Positions 13,933-18,016 of a stretch of 18,016 nt of DNA are shown piece by piece. Both the position numbers and the translations under genes were made by a program. Each line of letters opens with the position of its first letter. Position 1 is the first letter of the stretch. The stretch is from the NCBI GenBank assembly GCA_023392035.1, contig JAEVZY010000080.1:1-18016 (forward strand), written 5' to 3'. The stretch comes from Pseudomonadota bacterium. GTDB lineage: Bacteria; Pseudomonadota; Gammaproteobacteria; Burkholderiales; Burkholderiaceae_D. Under the pieces are notes generated by a model that saw nothing but the letters and a program-made list of their open reading frames with translations, ran no database searches and was not told where the DNA came from.

Positions 13933-14880
13933 TCAGTCTTCGGTGAGGCTGCGCGTGCCCAGCGGCGTAAGCGGCACACCGTGATGCGCCAGCGTCCTGG
14001 CCAGTCCGCACTCAAGCGAGATTTTCGACGTCTTGCGCAGCACATAACGTTCGCGGCTGACGTCGAGCACACTTTTCGGAATGTCGACGAAACGGCTTTC
14101 GGTGTACGACGCCGCCACCGGAATCGCGCACAAGGCGCGCAGGCGGCCGATGACTTCGTTGAGCGAGTAGCCGATGCCGCTGCCGATGTTGAACAGCGCT
14201 TCGCGGCTTTCGCTGTCGGCCAGCGCCAGCAAGGCCTCGACCACGTCATCGATGTAGACGAAGTCGCGGATGATTTCGCCATCGCCGCGCACCGGTATCG
14301 GCTTCCCGCGCAGGATGCGGCCGATCGCAATGGCGACGAAGCCCTGCCGACCATCTATGCTCTGACCGGGGCCATAGGGGTTGGACAGGCGCGCGATCTT
14401 GCAGTCCAGGCCATGTTGATACTGGTACAGCCGGAGATATTTTTCGATCGCGAGCTTGTGTATGCCATGTGAACTGATCGGGTCGGTGGACGCGGCTTCC
14501 GACACCGGCAACTGTTCCTGCAAGCCATACACCGAAGAGGACGAGGCGAACACGATGCGCGCAATTTTCTCCTGCACACAGAGCTTGAGCAGTTGCAGCG
14601 TCTGGAACACGTTCTGCTGCAGCTCGTAGCTTTCATCCACCTCATCACCGGGGACAGTGCTGGAGACGAAATGGAACACCGTGCCGGCGCCATCGAGCGC
14701 TGCATGCACATCGTCGCGCGAACCCATGTCGCCCTGTACCCAGTGCAGCCGGCCCTCGAATTCCGGCGGACAGGGATTGTGGTCCAGCACTCGCAGCGAC
14801 CATCCCTGGGCCAGGGCCGCGACCAGAAAGTTGCGGCCGATAAAGCCCGCTCCCAGCACGGCGACCGGGCGCGGCTTCAT
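13933..14880 (-). CDS. Extended SDR with His in place of the catalytic Tyr; putative sugar-nucleotide epimerase/reductase
   Basis: A 315-residue extended SDR related to UDP-glucose 4-epimerases. The NAD motif is GAGFIG (10-15), then FHFVSSTVPGDE (69-80), FASSSSVYG (111-119), NPYGPGQ (167-173) and IIRDFVYIDDVVEALL (203-218). The catalytic block reads SSHGIHKLAIEKYL: Lys142 is present but position 138, normally Tyr, is His (codon CAT checked). The ATG at 14880 overlaps the upstream glycosyltransferase stop as ATGA; an in-frame GTG at 14886 is less likely. It lies directly before rfbF, so it may act on a CDP-sugar, but a UDP-sugar substrate is equally compatible with the sequence. Its activity with the substituted Tyr is unproven. 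Confidence 0.78.
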   Translation of the reverse strand: MKPRPVAVLGAGFIGRNFLVAALAQGWSLRVLDHNPCPPEFEGRLHWVQGDMGSRDDVHAALDGAGTVFHFVSSTVPGDEVDESYELQQNVFQTLQLLKLCVQEKIARIVFASSSSVYGLQEQLPVSEAASTDPISSHGIHKLAIEKYLRLYQYQHGLDCKIARLSNPYGPGQSIDGRQGFVAIAIGRILRGKPIPVRGDGEIIRDFVYIDDVVEALLALADSESREALFNIGSGIGYSLNEVIGRLRALCAIPVAASYTESRFVDIPKSVLDVSRERYVLRKTSKISLECGLARTLAHHGVPLTPLGTRSLTED

Positions 14881-16067
14881 GCGCACGCCCTGCTCTGCAG
14901 CAGACCACGCGACCTGGCATGCATGCGCTTGAGGGAAAACTGCCGGTCGAAATCACGCCGGGCATTCTCACCCAGGGTCCGGCGCAACGCGGTGTCATCC
15001 ACCAGTTCGGCGATGGCCGCGGCCAGCGCAGCCGGCTCGCCGGGCGCTACCAGCAAGCCATTGTTGCGGTCAGCAATCGCTTCCGGTATGCCGCCCACGC
15101 TCGTGGTCACAATCGGGCACCCGGCACGCATGGCTTCCAGAATGCTGTACGGAAAACCTTCCCACAGCGAGGGGAAGGCGTAGATGTCGAAACTGGCCAG
15201 CAGCGTGCCGATCTCGCCGCTGTAGTGTCCAAGAAAGCGCACCCGCTCCTCCAGGCCGAGCTCCCGCGTGCGTAGACGCATGACGGCCGAGACATCGCCC
15301 TCGCCGGCCAGCACCAGATCGAGTTGCGGGAAACGGCCGGCCAGACTGGCAAAGGCTTCCAGCAAATCCAGCACGCCCTTCAAGCGATCCAGACGCGCCA
15401 CGCAGCCCACTTGCATACGGCCCTCGCTACGGATGGGGTTGACTGGCGCCACATCTTCCAGGCCATTGTGCAGAATGTCGGCGCGTCCGGGCGGCATGCC
15501 GCGCAGGTTTTCCAGTGCCTGCGCAATGGCGTTTGCATTGACGATCACGCGTCCGGCGTTGCGCCAGGAAATGCGGTCCAGCAGCGCATCCCAGGCCGCC
15601 AACAGGCGGCGGCGCGGAGAGGGGGTGCTGACGATGCTCATCGCGGCTTGCGAGCCTGCCATGCGCGCCGCCACCAGCATGGCCAGACAGGCTTGCGAAG
15701 CGGGGTAACCGCCATTGCAGACCAGCACCATGGCCGGTTGAGTGCGCGCCAGCAGACCACGCAACAAGACGATGTTGAACATGAACAGCAGAGGCTCGGC
15801 CGGCAACAAGGCAGCCAACAGAATCCTTTGCAGTGCACGCGGCCACTTTGCAGTTCTGATCGCCACCAGCGAGCGCGTGAGGAAAGCCGCGCGCAGCACC
15901 TTCACTTGTGCCATGGAGCGGGACAGGTCTTCGGCGAACACGCCGCCGGCGTTGGCGGCCAGAAGGACTTCATCGAAGTCCGCGTGCAGGCCGTTGAGCA
16001 GGTCAATCATGTAGCGATTGCCGCCGCCGCGCGCATAGTTCTCGGTGAAGACCAGGAGCCGTTTCAC
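14877..16067 (-). CDS. Glycosyltransferase family 4
   Basis: A retaining GT-B transferase of 396 residues. The N-terminus has VFTENYARGGGNRYM (6-20) with the acceptor-side glycine loop. The C-terminal half carries ILHNGLEDV (198-206), CVARLDRLKGVLDLLEAF (222-239), LVLAGEGD (251-258) and FPSLWEGFPYSILEAMRAG (298-316), with the EX7E pair E303/E311 and SVGGIPEAI. A hydrophobic stretch near residues 82-105 may form the membrane-facing surface. The start is the GTG at 16067, overlapping the methyltransferase stop as GTGA; the longer reading to 16157 runs into the upstream gene and adds unrelated residues. Donor sugar unknown. Confidence 0.88.
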   Translation of the reverse strand: MKRLLVFTENYARGGGNRYMIDLLNGLHADFDEVLLAANAGGVFAEDLSRSMAQVKVLRAAFLTRSLVAIRTAKWPRALQRILLAALLPAEPLLFMFNIVLLRGLLARTQPAMVLVCNGGYPASQACLAMLVAARMAGSQAAMSIVSTPSPRRRLLAAWDALLDRISWRNAGRVIVNANAIAQALENLRGMPPGRADILHNGLEDVAPVNPIRSEGRMQVGCVARLDRLKGVLDLLEAFASLAGRFPQLDLVLAGEGDVSAVMRLRTRELGLEERVRFLGHYSGEIGTLLASFDIYAFPSLWEGFPYSILEAMRAGCPIVTTSVGGIPEAIADRNNGLLVAPGEPAALAAAIAELVDDTALRRTLGENARRDFDRQFSLKRMHARSRGLLQSRACA

Positions 16068-16831
16068 TTGCCGGCTTCCTTCACATAGATGGCCAGGATG
16101 TAGGAGCTGATGGCCGGGTGATTGACCCGGTCCAGCCAGCGCAGGCGACGCAGCCACATGCCGCCCTTGATCAGCAATTTGGCCAGCAATTGTCCGACCG
16201 ACTTCACGCCGCGTTCCGCCACCGGCAGTGAGGGTTCAAACGAGCCCAGATACCCGATATGCAAGGGCGACAGCGAGAACTGCCGCGCGAGCTTCTCGAA
16301 CCAGCGCGGATGCATGATGGACAAGTTGTGCTTGTCCAGGATTTCCGGTTTGAGCGCTTTTTGCAAAGGCTTGTACACGCCATTGAAGTTCGGCACGCCC
16401 AGCACCAGTTTGCCGCCCGGCTTCAGCCAGGCTAGATGGCGCGCCACCACATCTTCGGGCTGGTCGAAATGCTCAATGAAACCGAAAGACATGACAACGT
16501 CGAATTCGGGACGCGGTTCAATCGAGAAGAAGTCGCCGGTCATGATGCCGCCGCCCTTCAGCCCCAGCAGCGCGAAATTGCGCTCGGTGGCTTGCATGCC
16601 GGCTTGCGAGTATTCGATGCCGGCCGGCTGCAGGCCGAATTCCTTGGCCATGAAGGCGAGCCACTTGCCTGGCGCACAACCCACTTCGAAAGCGCGTCCC
16701 TGCACCGGTCCCAGACGCTGTCTGAGGCCCTGCGCCAGGCAGCGATCGAAGGAATCGCTTTGGCTGACAACACTGGGCAGGGGACAGTCCCGCCAGTAGT
16801 TGTCCCAGAATGCGACTTCGGTTAGCTCCAC
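16064..16831 (-). CDS. Class I SAM-dependent methyltransferase
   Basis: A 255-residue Rossmann-type methyltransferase (Methyltransf_23/11-like). The SAM-binding motif I is FEVGCAPGKWL (48-58), the acidic residue after strand 2 is in GIEYS (71-75), and motif II/post-II is EFDVVMSFGFIEHFDQPEDVV (from 109), followed by LKPGGKLVLGVPN (136-148). The start is a GTG at 16831 with GGGAG four bases upstream; it follows the upstream gene by 13 bases. In polysaccharide operons such enzymes O-methylate a sugar or cap the non-reducing end to stop chain growth. It lacks the larger architecture of the TylC3-type sugar C-methyltransferases. The acceptor cannot be read from the sequence. Confidence 0.85.
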   Translation of the reverse strand: MELTEVAFWDNYWRDCPLPSVVSQSDSFDRCLAQGLRQRLGPVQGRAFEVGCAPGKWLAFMAKEFGLQPAGIEYSQAGMQATERNFALLGLKGGGIMTGDFFSIEPRPEFDVVMSFGFIEHFDQPEDVVARHLAWLKPGGKLVLGVPNFNGVYKPLQKALKPEILDKHNLSIMHPRWFEKLARQFSLSPLHIGYLGSFEPSLPVAERGVKSVGQLLAKLLIKGGMWLRRLRWLDRVNHPAISSYILAIYVKEAGK

Positions 16832-16844
16832 GTTACTCCCTGGG

Positions 16845-18016
16845 TCAGCGTGCGTTTTGTGAGCCCGTCATTCTACCTGCTGGTGCAGCCGCCGGGCAGT
16901 TGGCAGGCTGCAAACGGGCATGCTCGATGAATGCCTGCCAAGGGGAGGATTCATGACTTTCGGGGGCGCGCAAGAAGTCTTCCACATAACGCCGCCAGAG
17001 GTCGGACCTGGGCGCGAGCGAGGCCAGCGGAGGAAGAGCGCAAGGACCGTCGATGTCGAGCGGCTTCTGTCCCAGCCGCAGGGCCAGCGTATGCACATGC
17101 AAGCCATAGGGCACGCGACGCAATTGGCGGGTCGTCAGAAACATCAGCGGCTTGTTGCCCAATACGGCGAAGGAGACTGCCGTGCTGCCATGCAGGAGGA
17201 CGGCGCTGGCGTCTTGCACCAGTTGCGGCGTTTGCCCGTGATGCAATGACCTTCCACCGAAGCCTTGCTGCACGCGTTTATCGGACCGACCGGAGGGATG
17301 GCCTGCAATCACCACCGGCATTTGCCAGGCCGCTTCGATGGCATCGAAAAATCGCCGCATCGAGGGGTAATACTCCTGCGGGGTGACAGGCGGCTCGAGG
17401 CCGAGCACTGGCCAGTCGCTGGCAAAAGGCAGGTTGTCATCCACAAAGACTGCGTAGGGCCGCGGCGCGCTGCTGGCCTGCGGCGAGCCCAGTGCGGCTT
17501 GATACAGGTGGTAGTCCTGCGAGCCGGTCCAGAGTATCTGTCGCGACTTGCGCGTGAAAGCGTTGCGCGATTCTTTCCCCGCCAACAGCGCGAGATCCGG
17601 TGCCAGCAGGCTGGCCCGGGTTCTCAGCTTGCGCGCCAGGCGAGCCGGCAGGGAATCGCGGGCAGTGCGGGCTGCGGAGGTCGCCGCGGAACCTGGTGCG
17701 GGAATCGGCGAGACGCTCTTCAAGGGCAGGGTGCCGGTCCCCAGCGACTCATTTTCCACGGAGGCGGCAGCTTGCGCGGTCGGTTTGCGCTCCAGCGCAA
17801 TTCGCGTACGCCATGCCAGGCGTTGGAACAGGGAAGGCAGCGGCAAGCTTCCGCTTTTTTGCACCACGAACGCAGTTCCGGCCCGCGCCAGCACGCGCTG
17901 GATGCACGGGGTCAGCGGCCCCAGTCCAATGAAGTCCAGGGCGTAAAGCGGTTTGTGAAGAGCCAGAGCCCCGGCCAGATCATCTTCACTGGATATGCGC
18001 TCCAGCGGCTCCCAGC
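16845..18016 (-). CDS. Putative surface polysaccharide biosynthesis protein, 5' end outside window
   Basis: The frame stays open to the right edge, so the protein is truncated at its N-terminus here (about 390 residues visible). A GTG at 17894 is not a credible start, because the codons upstream remain open and read sensibly (for example LYALDFIGLGPLTPC). The middle has an Ala/Ser/Pro-rich stretch that looks like a linker. The C-terminal part has YAVFVDDNLPF, a PVVIAGHPSGR block, SAVLLHGSTAVSFAVLGNKPLMFL and RRVPYG. The HGSTAVSFAVLGNKP segment recalls the nucleotide-binding half of capsule and surface-polysaccharide GT-B proteins, where a conserved Ser/Thr loop precedes an Ala-rich helix and a KPxxF turn. 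I do not recognise a named family; a glycosyltransferase-like or export-linked role is inferred from this and from context. Confidence 0.55.
   Translation of the reverse strand, partial: WEPLERISSEDDLAGALALHKPLYALDFIGLGPLTPCIQRVLARAGTAFVVQKSGSLPLPSLFQRLAWRTRIALERKPTAQAAASVENESLGTGTLPLKSVSPIPAPGSAATSAARTARDSLPARLARKLRTRASLLAPDLALLAGKESRNAFTRKSRQILWTGSQDYHLYQAALGSPQASSAPRPYAVFVDDNLPFASDWPVLGLEPPVTPQEYYPSMRRFFDAIEAAWQMPVVIAGHPSGRSDKRVQQGFGGRSLHHGQTPQLVQDASAVLLHGSTAVSFAVLGNKPLMFLTTRQLRRVPYGLHVHTLALRLGQKPLDIDGPCALPPLASLAPRSDLWRRYVEDFLRAPESHESSPWQAFIEHARLQPANCPAAAPAGRMTGSQNAR

Noticed and set aside
1..18016. CRISPR array, insertion sequence, tRNA or rRNA genes, phage genes
   Set aside because: No repeat-spacer pattern, transposase-like protein, terminal inverted repeats or tRNA-like cloverleaf was seen in the reading.

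Overview
The window is GC-rich, dense DNA of a Gram-negative bacterium. The RNase P RNA tail at the left edge, the codon use and the gene families point to a betaproteobacterium, most likely Burkholderiales (Oxalobacteraceae-like). That placement is inference; no species marker is present. The window is one end of a cell-surface polysaccharide locus (O-antigen, capsule or exopolysaccharide).

Layout. Positions 1-179 hold the 3' part of rnpB on the plus strand, followed by about 300 bases without a supported gene but with two stem-loops. A plus-strand rfaH-type (NusG paralogue) gene follows at 533-1030, with a recognisable sigma70-type promoter just upstream. Everything else, 1043 to the right edge, is one minus-strand gene train: 16 complete genes and one gene cut by the window end. 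Eleven of the 16 junctions overlap (ATGA, GTGA, TTGA or TGATG types, plus one of 8 bp) and the largest gap is 39 bases, so this looks like a single long operon whose promoter lies beyond the right edge. rfaH converges on the 3' end of that operon with a 12-base gap.

How the genes fit together. Reading with transcription (right to left), the train contains: a partial unrecognised polysaccharide protein; a SAM methyltransferase; a GT4 glycosyltransferase; a CDP-deoxyhexose block (SDR, RfbF cytidylyltransferase, RfbG CDP-glucose 4,6-dehydratase, RmlC-like cupin, second SDR); a GT2; a GT4; a WbuB-like GT4 followed by a three-gene UDP-2-acetamido-2,6-dideoxy-L-hexose block (RmlD-like reductase, inverting UDP-GlcNAc 4,6-dehydratase, WecB-like 2-epimerase); and finally a WbpV/WreQ-like reductase, a small initiating phosphoglycosyl transferase and a WbpM-type UDP-GlcNAc 4,6-dehydratase, which together should make and load D-QuiNAc (or D-FucNAc) on undecaprenyl phosphate.

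The inferred repeat unit therefore starts with a D-QuiNAc-type sugar and contains an L-QuiNAc or L-RhaNAc-type sugar and an unusual CDP-activated 6-deoxyhexose that is not 3-deoxygenated by anything visible here. No Wzx, Wzy or ABC exporter is in the window; these must lie further right or elsewhere. The most interesting point is the CDP-sugar block. Its two SDR enzymes carry complementary substitutions in the YxxxK catalytic pair (His for Lys in one, His for Tyr in the other), beside an RmlC-like cupin with an altered active-site motif, so the end product may be a rare or undescribed CDP-6-deoxyhexose.
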